This document shows, piece after piece, positions 49,827-61,363 of a stretch of DNA of 64,000 nucleotides. Numbering within the stretch: the first letter of the stretch is position 1; every line of letters starts with the position of its first letter. The position numbers were made by a program, and so were the translations under genes. This DNA comes from Syncephalis plumigaleata (Eukaryota > Zoopagomycota > Zoopagomycetes > Zoopagales > Piptocephalidaceae), in NCBI GenBank assembly GCA_025201365.1, contig JAIXMF010000001.1, positions 2,170,001-2,234,000 on the forward strand, written 5' to 3'. The notes under the pieces were generated by a model that worked only from the letters and a program-made list of their open reading frames with translations, was not told the DNA's origin and made no database searches.

Positions 49827-51293
49827 CTAATTCAAATTGGCTGATCGGTTGTTATAGGAGGAGGGCGTGGGCGATCCGTATTTGCCAAGTGTCTCCATGG
49901 CGTGCTCGCTCGTATAACTCATGATCGACAAGGGATTCGACATGACAGACGCGTTGTGTTCGGACAGTGAACGTGCCATAAAATAGGAGCTGCCGAAATC
50001 CGGACTAGATAGTTCGGTGAGACCCGTAAGATTGGTCGGTGATCGACCCCGTGTTTCGGATGGCCATGCATTCGAGACGAGTTCCGAACGAGACATTTTC
50101 GAGGATAACTGGCCTCGGTGAATACTACCGCTTGCATGGCTGTACGTGCTCATGTTACGCGTTACACTCGGTCGGGCGTTACCCGAGTAAGCGCCATCAA
50201 CCTCGACTGTCCTGTCGATATTGGTGGATTGCATGGTCGATGCGTAAATACGACTGAAAATGGCCAGGATAAAGCATGGCCAACACAGCATGAGCGTGTA
50301 TAATTCGAGAATATTGCTAGAAATCCAGTTGGTTAATATCTGCTGTTTGGTAAAGGCACCGATAGTAGCGGAGACCGATGTCGTTAGAATAAGAATTAGC
50401 TCCAGTAGGAGTGTTCGTTTCAGCTGACGAATTGTACGTGATCGTGCAGTGATGGCACTTGTCGTGTAAACCATGGTAGCTGACGATGTGGAAGAGGCGC
50501 GCGGTCGGCTCGGCAAGTGTCTAGTCTGTTTCGTTACGGCACTGGCTGGCGAGCATACGTTACCCTGTTGTATATTCAATTCCCGACTAATGACCGAGCG
50601 TTGAAATAAATGTTTCTGCTGTCGTAGTAATGACGCCAGTGCACCGAAATAGCCGGCACTTATCACGGCAATGATGAGCATGACACCGGCCCAGATGAAC
50701 CAGGTCACTCGATGCCATACCATGTAGCGTGTCCATTCCCCGCGATCTCCACTTCGTCCCGCTAGCCAAGCGGTGGTACTCGTTACCGGTGGTACAGTCA
50801 GTGCAAGAGTGCATAGTATAGCGAGTACTACACGGTAGGGTGGCACATGCCATTGGTGCTCGCGTTGACTCGCCAGTACCGGTGATACAGTTTCAATGAC
50901 ACCTGCGGTAAACACTAATGTACCGAAATAGCCCCATACAAACGAAAGACTGGCCAATGGTTCACGAATGGCGAGGAGTGGCGCAGCATCAAGTGCGCAA
51001 ACCAGTAGAAATCCACCGCGAGCCATGAGGAATATAGAGAAACACATCACCATACCATCGACGGGTCGTGGCATGTAGCGACGTGCCGCATTCGCAGCGA
51101 TATCATGTTGCTGGTGGCGTTTCCAAAAGTAGCGACGATGCCATAGTATGAATATACCTAGACTAGCAGCTAAGAAATGGATCACTACCGAGATGTAGCC
51201 CACGCTAATATGCCAGGATTCATTCTCGCAGTGGTGCAAGTTGACGGCCCAGTCACATACTGGCTCGAATGGCGGTGGTATATCAAATTGCAT
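49827..51293 (-). CDS. Multi-span membrane protein, family member 3
   Basis: Single exon, 488 aa, no frame problems. The N-terminus FEPVCDWAVNLHHCENESWH has the same CDW....C motif as the 35117 product. Seven likely helices follow, including ISVVIHFLAASLGIFILWHR, LSFVWGYFGTLVFTAGVIET, WFIWAGVMLIIAVISAGYFG and LELILILTTSVSATIGAF. The C-terminal ~120 residues are Ser/Thr-rich and probably cytoplasmic. It is convergent with the 48184 gene, an arrangement expected after an inverted duplication followed by divergence. Function unknown; receptor-like topology only. Confidence 0.78.
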   Translation of the reverse strand: MQFDIPPPFEPVCDWAVNLHHCENESWHISVGYISVVIHFLAASLGIFILWHRRYFWKRHQQHDIAANAARRYMPRPVDGMVMCFSIFLMARGGFLLVCALDAAPLLAIREPLASLSFVWGYFGTLVFTAGVIETVSPVLASQREHQWHVPPYRVVLAILCTLALTVPPVTSTTAWLAGRSGDRGEWTRYMVWHRVTWFIWAGVMLIIAVISAGYFGALASLLRQQKHLFQRSVISRELNIQQGNVCSPASAVTKQTRHLPSRPRASSTSSATMVYTTSAITARSRTIRQLKRTLLLELILILTTSVSATIGAFTKQQILTNWISSNILELYTLMLCWPCFILAIFSRIYASTMQSTNIDRTVEVDGAYSGNARPSVTRNMSTYSHASGSIHRGQLSSKMSRSELVSNAWPSETRGRSPTNLTGLTELSSPDFGSSYFMARSLSEHNASVMSNPLSIMSYTSEHAMETLGKYGSPTPSSYNNRSANLN

Positions 51294-52514
51294 AATCGGT
51301 CGTTATAATAGTCGTTATAATAGTTGTTATTGTAACGTAACAATTGGGTTTAGACATGAATATCAATGGTGTAAGCGTTAAAAAGATATTGATGCACATA
51401 TAAACCACACGGCCACCTCAATACAACGATATACTTTGATAGGATACGTTTGCAAGCGTAAGAAAAGATAGAATATAGATAAAGATAAATAAATAGATAG
51501 ATAGATAGATAGTAGAATAGTTAAAAGATAATATATGTATATGCGTATAAATTAGAATAATGCAGTGCGGGCAAGGACCATTAACGCAACTGACGCGATT
51601 TCGTTATGCGATAAAAAATGACAATAACACAAGAGTAACAAGGGAAAGAAAAAGGGAAGGTGGATACGCTACATAGATGGGGTATTCTATGTGTGTGCGC
51701 ATGTGTGAGAGTGTGAGTGTGAGTTTGTGTGTACTACTGATCAAATGGTGGACTTTTCATTATTTTTTCTTAGAAAAGTGGTCAACATGTGTATAGAGTG
51801 AATATTGATTACTTAAAGTAGGATACTCCGGTTTTCAAGTGGTCCTAAAAAGCATGGCTCATCATCAAGAATACAAATGCTTGTGGGGCGGAGTAAAACA
51901 TGATATCGCCTTTTTTGTGTGATGACTGCGTGCTGCGATTTAGTGTGTGGACGTATGCTTATGGCACTGTTTACACGTGTTAAATGACAGGAGCATTCGT
52001 GCAATGCAGTTGGCGTTCAAGTAGTAAAGTTAGCCACTTTTAATGAACGACATCAACAGTATAAACGATGTCAACATCGATCAACAAAACCGTATGTTTA
52101 CAATGGTCATATCACGACATTTGACATGTAAATTGATATGTTGTAATAATGTACATTAGCATTTGATACAAGCGTGATTGTAAAACAGACAAAGAAGCTG
52201 AAAAATGAATGTCGTGCTACATAACAAATCAATTAAGGTGGATCAAATAAACTAGGAAGGAGGTGAAGGAGAACTTCGTTGTTATCGGAATATATATATA
52301 TATATATATTAGTAAATTAAAGCGAATTTCTCAATGCTAAAATGTAAATATCATAGAGCATTGGCTGACGCACTCTCCTTAATATCAAATGGTATAATGA
52401 ATAAATTGTTCGACTGAAAGATGTATACTTGTGAATATTAGACTATTTTATTATGTTTATAATGTAGAAAGCAAATACACGTGCTTTCGTCTATAACAAT
52501 GAGATGGCCCTAGT
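51294..52514. other. Intergenic region
   Basis: 1.2 kb without a supported gene. It has a gata microsatellite (about 51490-51515), a gtgtgagtgtgagt tract near 51700-51730 and a ta repeat near 52292-52310. The left part is the upstream region of the 49827-51293 gene. Confidence 0.4.
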
Positions 52515-54310
52515 CTAATAGGCTGACTTGTATCCATCTAGTAAACACTAATGGCAATAGAATTAATATTAGTAAGAACGTATGAGTGCGTGTGCGCATG
52601 ATCTACAGGAATACTTACGGACGAGGTGGGACATATGGCGTGGTAACTGGCTTACTCATGCTGCCATGGCTCTTGCTACCGTGACTCTTGCTTCCGTGTC
52701 CTTGCTACCGTGGCTCTTACCACCATGGCTCTTGCTACCATAGCTCTTGCTACCGTGGCTCTTGTTAGATCCGTTTTGGTAGACGGACTTGCTCTTATCG
52801 GTAGAGACAGGATTACGGTAGACCTTGTTGTTACCAGTTGGTGCATTGCCATAAGTTGGTTGTGGTGCAGGCTTAGGAGCATAGTCATTGTAACACGCTT
52901 TACGATATAAGCCGGGTTTGCTTTGGCTTGTTCTTGTCGCAGTCCTTGGTTTTAGAGTGGCCATGACCTGATTTACCGCCGTGGCTCTTGCTACCATAGC
53001 TCTTACCACCATGGCTCTTGCTGCCGTGTCCCTTGCTTCCGTATCCTTGCTTCCGTGGCTCTTGTTAGATCCGTTTTGGTAGACGGACTTGCTCTTATCG
53101 GTAGAGACAGGATTACGGTAGACCTTGTTGTTACCAGTTGGTGCATTGCCATAAGTTGGTTGTGGTGCAGGCTTAGGAGCATAGTCATTGTAACCACGCT
53201 TTACGATATAAGCCGGGTTTGGCTTTTGTTCTTGTCGCAGTCCTTGGTTTTAGAGTGGCCATGACCTGATTTACCGCGTGGCTCTTGCTACCATAGCTCT
53301 TACCACCATGGCTCTTGCTGCCGTGTCCTTGCTTCCGTATCCTTGCTTCCGTGGCTCTTGTTAGATCCGTTTTGGTAGACGGACTTGCTCTTATCGGTAG
53401 AGACAGGATTACGGTAGACCTTGTTGTTACCAGTTGGTGCATTGCCATAAGTTGGTTGTGGTGCAGGCTTAGGAGCATAGTCATTGTAACCACGCTTTAC
53501 GATATAAGCCGGGTTTGGCTTTGGCTTGTTCTTGTCGCAGTCCTTGGTTTTAGAGTGGCCATGACCTGATTTACCGCCGTGGCTCTTGCTACCATAGCTC
53601 TTACCACCATGGCTCTTGCTGCCGTGTCCCTTGCTTCCGTATCCCTTGCTTCCGTGGCTCTTGTTAGATCCGTTTTGGTAGACGGACTTGCTCTTATCGG
53701 TAGAGACAGGATTACGGTAGACCTTGTTGTTACCAGTTGGTGCATTGCCATAAGTTGGTTGTGGTGCAGGCTTAGGAGCATAGTCATTGTAACCACGCTT
53801 TACGATATAAGCCGGGTTTGGCTTTGGCTTGTTCTTGTCGCAGTCCTTGGTTTTAGAGTGGCCATGACCTGATTTACCGCCGTGGCTCTTGCTGGAGTTG
53901 GAGTGGTAGTTGTCTTTACCGCCGTGCTTTGGAACAACTGGCTTTTTATAGTGCACATTGTCCTTGCCAGCTGAAGGCGTATAAGTTGGAGTGACCACAC
54001 CACCATATGGAGTGGATGGAGCGGCGTAATCCACATAGTTACGCTTGGTCACATAGACGGGCTTGTGCTTGTTGTCATCGCAGTCTTCGGGACGCTTGCC
54101 ATGGTAGTCACGACCGTGGTCACGATCGCCGCCATATCCAGATGGGTGGTTATGATGGCCCACATTGCCGGTGTTTGGTTGAGGTGCGTATGATCCAGGG
54201 GCAGGGATTGGAGCCGGAGCGTCATAGGTGGGCACGGCCGTGATGGTGTTGATGCGATCCAGCGCAGCAACTAGGAAGCAGGTAAAAGTCAAAGCAAATG
54301 AAGTACGCAT
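52515..54310 (-). CDS. Secreted repeat protein rich in Lys, Ser, His, Gly and Tyr
   Basis: Start ATG at 54308-54310 with signal peptide MRTSFALTFTCFLVAA. A Pro/Tyr/His-rich entry (YGGDRDHGRDYHGKRPEDCD) is followed by four repeats of about 101 residues. Each contains SKTKDCDKNKPKPNPAYIVK, YNDYAPKPAPQPTYGNAPTG and SKSHGGKSYGSKSHG-like strings with one conserved Cys. A donor at 52618 and a last exon 52515-52537 would give a short Tyr/Lys tail. The frame is open through about two repeats (down to 53300); the other two have single-base length differences (ccc versus cc, and others) that break it. It is probably a cell-wall, adhesive or matrix protein (inference from composition). Function unknown. 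Confidence 0.7.
52740..53900. repeat. Four direct repeats of ~303 bp
   Basis: The landmark gatccgttttggtagacgga occurs at 52768, 53068, 53364 and 53667, spacings of 300, 296 and 303. Copies are nearly identical apart from small length changes. A period of 303 keeps the reading frame; 296 does not. Confidence 0.92.
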
Positions 54311-55429
54311 ATTGAGATTGAGTAATAAAACACTAATTAGCAATTGATGCTGAACACAAAGTAAAAAAAGAAATATGTGGTTTAATATGAGGAACAGAGT
54401 ACTGAATGAAGATGAAGATGATTAAAAAGATGAAGAAGCCAATTGCTACTTGTGTAGATGAGTGAGTGAGTGAGTAGTGGATGCTGTTCAATAAGTTGTC
54501 GCAATTCAACAGTGCTTTTATATTCGTTGGTCGGTGGCGATTCTCGTTCAAGAAAGCGCAAAGTATTCGCGTGAAAAAAGCAACGATTTTCGCAACATGT
54601 GAATGCTTGATGCTTGATGCTCGAAAGACAGAGGCAGAGAAAGGAAGAGAGAGAGAGAAAAGGTGCAGCATGCTGCTATTGGACGCACTCTATACGAAGA
54701 CAAATGCACTCCATTGATTTGTGCCGTGAATAAACCGTGTATGGTAAGGTGCTTGCGAAACGGTATTCGTCAGCACCAGGTGGTCCGAGAGCACTGCAAT
54801 GCTCACATGTACCTTGCGGCTATCTATAATCCATAAATAACTAAGGGGTACATACGGTATGATGGACCGCATTTTTCTTGTCTATCGGCATCAGCAATGC
54901 TGAACCGCTGAACTGAACGTAATTGTACACGCGTTGCATGACATAAAGGTCAGCATATGCAGGTATGCATGTGCGCGTCTATACTGAAATCTATGATGAC
55001 CAGCGTATTATTGGTGTTCTTGTGCTTACGCCGTTGATCCATGCTAGCGTAGCAGTAAGGCGTTAAGCTAAAAATGGATTATACGCTCATCGAGAAAGCC
55101 GAGCAAGAACCTGTTTTTACAAGATTACAGCATAAGGTAAGGTAAATGAAGTGGAGTGAAGTGCCTACTTTACGTGTCATCTACTTGAATCGAAAAACGC
55201 TACTTGTGTGATTAGCTGAAGCCGCATAAATCATCCGTCGTGTAACAACAGCAAATGTACAGTGGATACAAGTCTGTTAGAATCATTGGTGCTTGTTTTT
55301 TATATCAGTTATTATTGCTTTCGCGCATTGATTAACCGGTGTAGCCGCACTAGTATATGCGCAAGCCTACGAATGAATTGCTAATGACTTTATACATTAT
55401 CTAAACGAACTTTATCATTCTTATTATTA

Positions 55430-55484
55430 CAGGAATTTTCCAACGACTTAACATTGTTAGACTTTTATTTTATTCTTATTAATA
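55430..55484. repeat. Short dispersed repeat A, copy 2
   Basis: aggaattttccaacgactta, then acattgttagacttttattt and tattcttattaataaa; a diverged copy of the sequence at 42641 and 56818. This copy does not follow a recognised gene. Confidence 0.55.
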
Positions 55485-55547
55485 AAGAACTTTGTATATT
55501 AGTTAGCATCATTGTCGTTGTCATTACTAATCGTTAGCAAATGATTA

Positions 55548-55627
55548 ACAAACTTACTAATGGAAACATTAACAAAAGGTAAGGGAAAGTTAAGACGAAA
55601 TCATAAAGAATGGCATTAATAAAGACC
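55548..55627 (+). repeat. Short dispersed repeat B, copy upstream of SEC20
   Basis: acaaacttactaatggaaac then attaacaaaaggtaagg, and after ~24 bases aatggcattaataaa. It matches the minus strand around the ELL start (45801-45850) at about 32 of 34 positions in the first block. Confidence 0.6.
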
Positions 55628-55731
55628 AATAATATTGAATAAAATCTATGAATGATAAGTGCATATCGTTTAACCTTGTCGAATACAACAACTCATCCCC
55701 TCTTTCTTTTATCCAGCCTTTCGTTTATTCC

Positions 55732-56802
55732 ATGTCTAGTTTATCACCGGCTACTAGTCAGGACGAGGACCGACTCACCGGTCTAAGTCGTCGAGCGTTG
55801 GCTGTCGAGCAGCTTATCAGTGCGCTACACGCACCAGCCGACAACAATGCCACCACTCCCATTTCTGCTATGGCGTTAGCAATTGAGCAGCGTGACCTAG
55901 TGGCCGCAGCACGTACGCAACTACGCCAATTTGAACGTGCCATTATGGTAGAATGACTAGTATAATGCAATAATAACCAATGTACTAACTGGTTTGAATA
56001 GGATGCACGAGAATTGGCAGAGGATGAAGATCGTGAAGTAGCTCGGGTAGCTTTATTACATCAAATCGATAGGCACGATGCTCATAGGAAACAGTAAGTA
56101 ACTATTATTATTATTATTATAGTAGTTGATTTGGAGAAAGTGGTGAAATTGACCGTGTAGTATAGACTGCAAACAGCGCTACGTAAAGCAACACTTGAAG
56201 GTAAACGTAAATTGGACGCACACACCCGAGTAGAGCGTGAAGCATTACTCGGCGGTAATGGAGCAAACGAGCCTAGTAAACGACGTGTACAAAGGTAAGT
56301 TTATTAGCGTGTTAATGATATACGTATAGATTAGTAATAATCATTGACATGTATAGCACGGAGAAAGCGATGATACACGCATCGAGTGAAGTGACAGAAT
56401 CGCTTAGACGAACTGCTCAACTGATGCAAACGGAAGTTGAAAAGAGCAGTGTTAATGCAACGACATTAGGTAAGTGCAATGTACATCATATATAATATAT
56501 ATATAGCATTATGACTCTATACTTAACATGCAAATAGAGGAGTCATCGCGATTGTTACGTTCAGCACATGGAGAATACCGCGGATTGGATACGGTATTAC
56601 GTACCTCGCGTCAAGTACTCACTCGTCTAGAACGAGGCGATTGGACGGATCGATTACTTATTTATTTGGACTATTCGTATTTTTACTCGTGGTGCTCTAC
56701 GTCATTAGACGTCGTTTCTGGTTGCCAGGTCTAAGCTGGCTTACTCGTAGTTTATGGACACTAATAGCAGGGGGTGATACATCATCTAAAAGTGAGCTAT
56801 AG
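55732..56802 (+). CDS. SEC20: SNARE Sec20 (Golgi-to-ER traffic)
   Basis: The Qb-like SNARE that, with Ufe1, Use1 and Dsl1-complex factors, receives COPI vesicles at the ER. Five exons: 55732-55947, 56002-56093, 56166-56294, 56357-56469 and 56538-56802. The SNARE core reads EESSRLLRSAHGEYRGLDTV then SRQVLTRLERGDWTDRLLIY, followed by a membrane anchor GLFVFLLVVLYVIRRRFWLP and a short lumenal tail. The ESSRLLR....EY..LD....SR..L..LER.DW.DR pattern is diagnostic of Sec20. One T seems missing in a run at the start of the anchor (near 56670); with it the protein is 271 aa. A coiled-coil-rich N-terminal half fits the Dsl1-binding region. Confidence 0.9.
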
Positions 56803-56817
56803 CTATAAACCATAGGT

Positions 56818-56870
56818 ACAAGGTTTTTCCAACCAGTTAACATTGTTAGACATTAACTTTTATCAATAAA
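56818..56870. repeat. Short dispersed repeat A, copy 3
   Basis: acaaggtttttccaaccagt, then taacattgttagacattaac and ttttatcaataaa, 16 bases after the SEC20 stop. Best match to the copy after the GDSL gene. Confidence 0.65.
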
Positions 56871-57028
56871 TGAGTAGAATTTTCTTTATTAGTCAATATA
56901 AACATTATTTCCTCTTTCATTCGCCTATTAGTTGTTTTTATTTGATTCTTGTATTGTTCCCGTTACTACAACAATTAGACAGTGATTGGTTTATTAGTTA
57001 GTTGTTCCACTTGTTGCGTTGTCTAATC

Positions 57029-59356
57029 ATGCCCACCGTAGACGAAGAGCAGTCGCATTTCCGTACTGCTATCGACGAGTATCTAGAAACATTACCGGCA
57101 CAGACGTGTCAACGTCTCTATCAGAGTCCAGCATCATGTCTAGCGGTATTTCGGTAAGTTAGCGGTTCAGTAATAGCTAATAGAGAAGCAGTAGCAGTAG
57201 CAGAAGTATACCAGTAGATTAAACAAAATATAACATAGATTGTTGCCTACATTTGCTAAACAACTGGTAATGTCGTTGCTTTACGTGCCAACAGAGGTAC
57301 CAGTGGCCGATATTGCCGCTCGTTGTTTTCAAGAGTATGCGAGGTAAGTAGGTGATCGTGTAGGCGTATTTACATATTTATAGGGATGATGCTCACTATT
57401 AGTTGATAACACTTGCCTACGCGTATGTCATTATCTGTAGTAAATTCAACGAAAGTCTACAAAAGCTATTACGTCTCCATATTATAGAACGAGTCGACGA
57501 GCAAACAGGCGATATTATGACGGGTAGACTTCGTATGAATACGGTATTTGGACGTGAACTACGTAATGCACTAACAGGCGGGTAAGTCCAATGATCGATA
57601 TCAGTAATAACTATAACCATAATAATAATGATAATAGTGGAGAACATGGTACATTCGGTGTTCCATGTGATGTACCCGATAAACATCCGGTAGATGAGGC
57701 ATTTCTAGATAATCATGCAACACAACAATGGGAGGCAAGTGAATGGCTAGATAAGCGAGTAAATAGTAAATTAGTGCTCATTTACTAACTAGCCTATGCA
57801 CTTGTACAGGCTATTCTACATTTCATGATTGGTACGGCTGTGACGAAACGACCAGGTCGAGCGGCACTTAATCTTCTACGTCGTTCAGGACTAATGGCTT
57901 CTAGGTAAATGGATTATTATGTCTATATACTCCGTGTATAACTCGTTAAACCATAGTGCATGAGTGATGCTGATTCAGTATCAATGGCCATTACCAATAA
58001 GGGGTTTCAATTTCTGCTACAAGATGTTAATACGCAACTTTGGGCATTTCTACTACAATACTTGGATATGGTTCAGGTAGATTGCTTCTTGATACTGACA
58101 CGAGTACACGAGGATACTAGCTAACTATTGTATGGTGATATTTAGGATTTGGGCATGGATCTAGTGGAAGTATTGAACTTTTTATTCCAATTGGGTACAC
58201 TCGAATTAGGGAAGGCAAGTAGTCGTGTTTATTATTACTATGGTGGCGTGTTATGTATATTTATATGTAATGATAGGATTACTCGGTGGAACCATTGACA
58301 GAAACACAACGACGTATGCTGGATGACTTGCAGGATTACGGGCTTTGTTATCGAAGAAAGGTACATGAGCGTATACACTAGTATCACGTATGTCATGCTC
58401 ATTAACGTGTATTATTGATGCTAATTAGAAAGGATCTCGACGCTTTTATCCTACACGACTAGCTATTACGCTAGCATCGGGTAATTCAACTTCATTACCA
58501 TCGGAACAGAATGACAATGGCTACATTATCCTAGAGACCAATTATCGTGTCTATGCCTATACAGGTGAACACTGTTGTTATCATTTGGATTGCATTCATG
58601 TCAATTGACCATTGTAAAAAAACAAAAACAGATTCACCCTTACAAATTGCCGTACTAAGTCTATTCTGTACAATGAGAAGTCGATTTCAAAATATGGTAT
58701 GCGGTGCTATTACTCGCGAGAGTATCAGAGCAGCTCTCACCAACGGTATTACTTCTGATCAGGTGAGATATCACATACGCATCATTCGTTGGAACAAACT
58801 AATAGTGTAACCCCCCCCCCCTACATTAGATTGTTACCTATTTGACTACTCATGCTCATCCGTTAATGCGACAAAAGGTGGGTGACCCGTATAAATGACA
58901 TGAACAAGTATTTCGTCATTCTTATGTTCTTTGTTTCTCCATTAGATCCCGGTCCTACCACTCACTGTCGTGGATCAAATTCGTCTATGGGAGATGGAGA
59001 AGAATCGATTGCAAACGACACAAGGTAAGACAATAACAAATATCATGGCGTCATTGTATTCTCTCTTTCTCTTTCTTTCTCTCTCTCTTTTGCTACTCGC
59101 CTATTTCCCTCCACCTTTTCTCCTTGACTTTCCCTGTATAGATGACTAAACTGGTAATTAGGTTTCCTATATCAGCAATTTGCACGCCAACAAGATTTTG
59201 ATACTGTGCTGCAATACGCACAAGAACTTGGTGTTGTGATGTGGATCATCCTGCAAAACGAATGCTAGTGGTCACCGATGATGGACACGTACAAGTGAGG
59301 CTTATGTACAACGACGTAAAAACAAGGCACAATCCACGAGTAATAGTGCCAGTTAA
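57029..59356 (+). CDS. TFB2: TFIIH core subunit Tfb2 (p52/GTF2H4)
   Basis: Tfb2 anchors the XPB helicase (Ssl2) in TFIIH for transcription initiation and nucleotide-excision repair. I trace 13 exons: 57029-57153, 57239-57343, 57441-57581, 57638-57734, 57810-57904, 57965-58076, 58146-58214, 58277-58360, 58429-58564, 58632-58762, 58830-58877, 58946-59024 and 59162-59356. Family stretches: [76 protein letters not shown], and [12 protein letters not shown] near the C-terminus. Introns after exons 4 and 7 start with GC (gcaagt). Two G bases seem missing near the end (about 59250 and 59297); with them the protein is 472 aa (human p52: 462) and ends in a TFB2-like VEAYVQRR. Confidence 0.92.
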
Positions 59357-61363
59357 TACCAATCATTGATATTTGATACCATTTATTAACATCTATCATG
59401 AATCAAACAAATAAACTTTATCACTTATCAGTGTCCATTCGTACTGTTGTCCTATTTAGTAATTTATATGAATACTCCACCTTGACCTTGACCACCCATA
59501 AATAAACACCATGCGGCATTATTGTTCGTACTGGTTTACAGCATGCGTGGCTTATTGTAAAGCCAAGGCGAGTCATACCCTCATGATGTCATGTTAATGA
59601 TGTGAATGGATGATGAATAGACCATTGTCATCAATTAAACGATAGCAATAATAATCAAGGGTTACTAGTAGTAATGATTTATTGATGTCGTTACTGTCCT
59701 ACGGCAACCAATGTCATGAGGTTGATTATTAGTATTAGTAGTATTATTTGTAGTAGTCATATTAGTGATGTGTTTGACTGTGTTTATCATCAATGTGCCA
59801 CCATTTACAGGACATCACAAGGCGGTAGCGCCTTTTTTGGTAAGAAAGTGTCTATAATGGTATGGCTACAATAATTACCACGAATATTCGTATTCCTCTG
59901 TCAATGACAACAATAGCACAATAAACATTGATTCATTTCATAGTAATTGTATTAAAATAATAATAGATGCATTAGTAATTTACCTTTAGTTCTATATAGC
60001 TGTATGATTAGTTAGCTGGCTAGAGACGGTATTTACTAGTGATCCACGGTATTTAATTTATCCTTATCCGTGTTGCTAGCTTATTCAACGTGGTACGACA
60101 TCAGTATAAAGGTATAGCTGCCTGATTGATTGTTTGATTGTTTTTTACTATTGTTGCTATTGTGGTACTAGAGAAAGATAACAACGATAATGATAATGGT
60201 GATAGTGGTAGTAGAAAGTGATTCATGCAGTTTAGCCACGCGTGATATGCAAGCGACACGAGTTGTTCTCGTTCCTCTTCTATAGCCGATCCTTCCTCCC
60301 CCTTGAATGTATGGAATGGATGAGTGAATGGATGACTAGATTGGTGTGCAAAGCCATGCTGTAATGGGATAACTGGCTATGTGTACGTGTGCATACGTAC
60401 ATACGTGTGCCTTGACTAAAAAGTCATCTCCTTAACCCACCGGTTATGGATGATGGCCAAGTAAGAAGTGAACGAGTTGATGTACGTACATATGTACATA
60501 CAACACACACACACACATTCATTCATATGTATAATGGCATGTATGTCTGTGTACGTGTGTGTGTGTGTTTGTGTACGTGTGTGTATGGGTGTATGAAAGG
60601 ACCTGGCATGATTAACACGATTTGCTAGAACGCCTTGTTTTGGCGGTGTAGTCGCGTCGTTCACGCTTTCTCTCATTCTTCGTCTATCTTCCCCCACACG
60701 CATCGGAGGAATAACCATTATAACAAGTGTACGACTCTGACCTGCTTTTAAAGACCACGCTTTCAACCTCTACCTTGATGTTCCGGTTCTGAATTATTAC
60801 TGCGCTCCATTATTCAACAAGCGCTTGTTGTTGCTGTTGTTGTTTGGTGTTTATCATATTAAAATTGTCATCATCATTATTATTGTTGTTGCCATTGCCA
60901 TTGTTGTTATTGTTGTTGCCGTATCGTATTCTATTTCACTTTTACTTTCTATCTATCTCTCTCTCTCTCTCTTTATCTCTCCTTATATCTTTCACTCTAC
61001 CTCTACCTCTCTCTCTTTCTTTCTCCTTCTTTCTCTTTCTCTCTCTATCGCAAACTATCCTTTTCTCATATAGGATTGATGTATCAATGGTGACAAAAGG
61101 TTAGCTATTAGATAACGTCTATTGATATACACAATTACTACCAATACCATCAACGTCGACATCAACAACATCAACATACTACATTACAGCTATAATATAC
61201 GGGTGTATTAGTGTTATTACTATTATTATACACATCTGATATCATCCAAACTTTATTGCCTTTTCTTCTACTACTCACTACACTACACTACACTACACTA
61301 GAAAAATCGTTCGTCGAGTGGGGACTGCCCTCTCGTCACTGATATTTATTCATTTCCCCATTC
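59357..61363. other. Long intergenic region
   Basis: 2 kb without a supported gene. Features are compositional: an (AC)n tract near 60501-60515 facing (GT)n tracts at 60555-60590, which could pair; a strongly pyrimidine-rich block 60790-61065 with (ct)n; and a cactacacta repeat near 61277-61300 just before the next gene. Confidence 0.4.

Larger units (their letters stand above)
54311..55731. other. Intergenic region with dispersed repeats
   Basis: No gene supported. It contains gagtgagtgagtga near 54460-54475, a purine-rich gagagaga tract at 54644-54660, dispersed repeat A at 55430-55484 and repeat B at 55548-55627, then the SEC20 upstream region. Confidence 0.45.

Noticed and set aside
60416-60766. 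Minus-strand frame of 116 codons
   Set aside because: Dominated by His/Thr from the (AC)n/(GT)n tracts; no sign of a gene.
23970-61065. Microsatellites such as (ta)n, (ct)n, (aat)n and poly-C at 58811-58821 as CRISPR or special arrays
   Set aside because: Ordinary simple repeats without spacers or associated genes.
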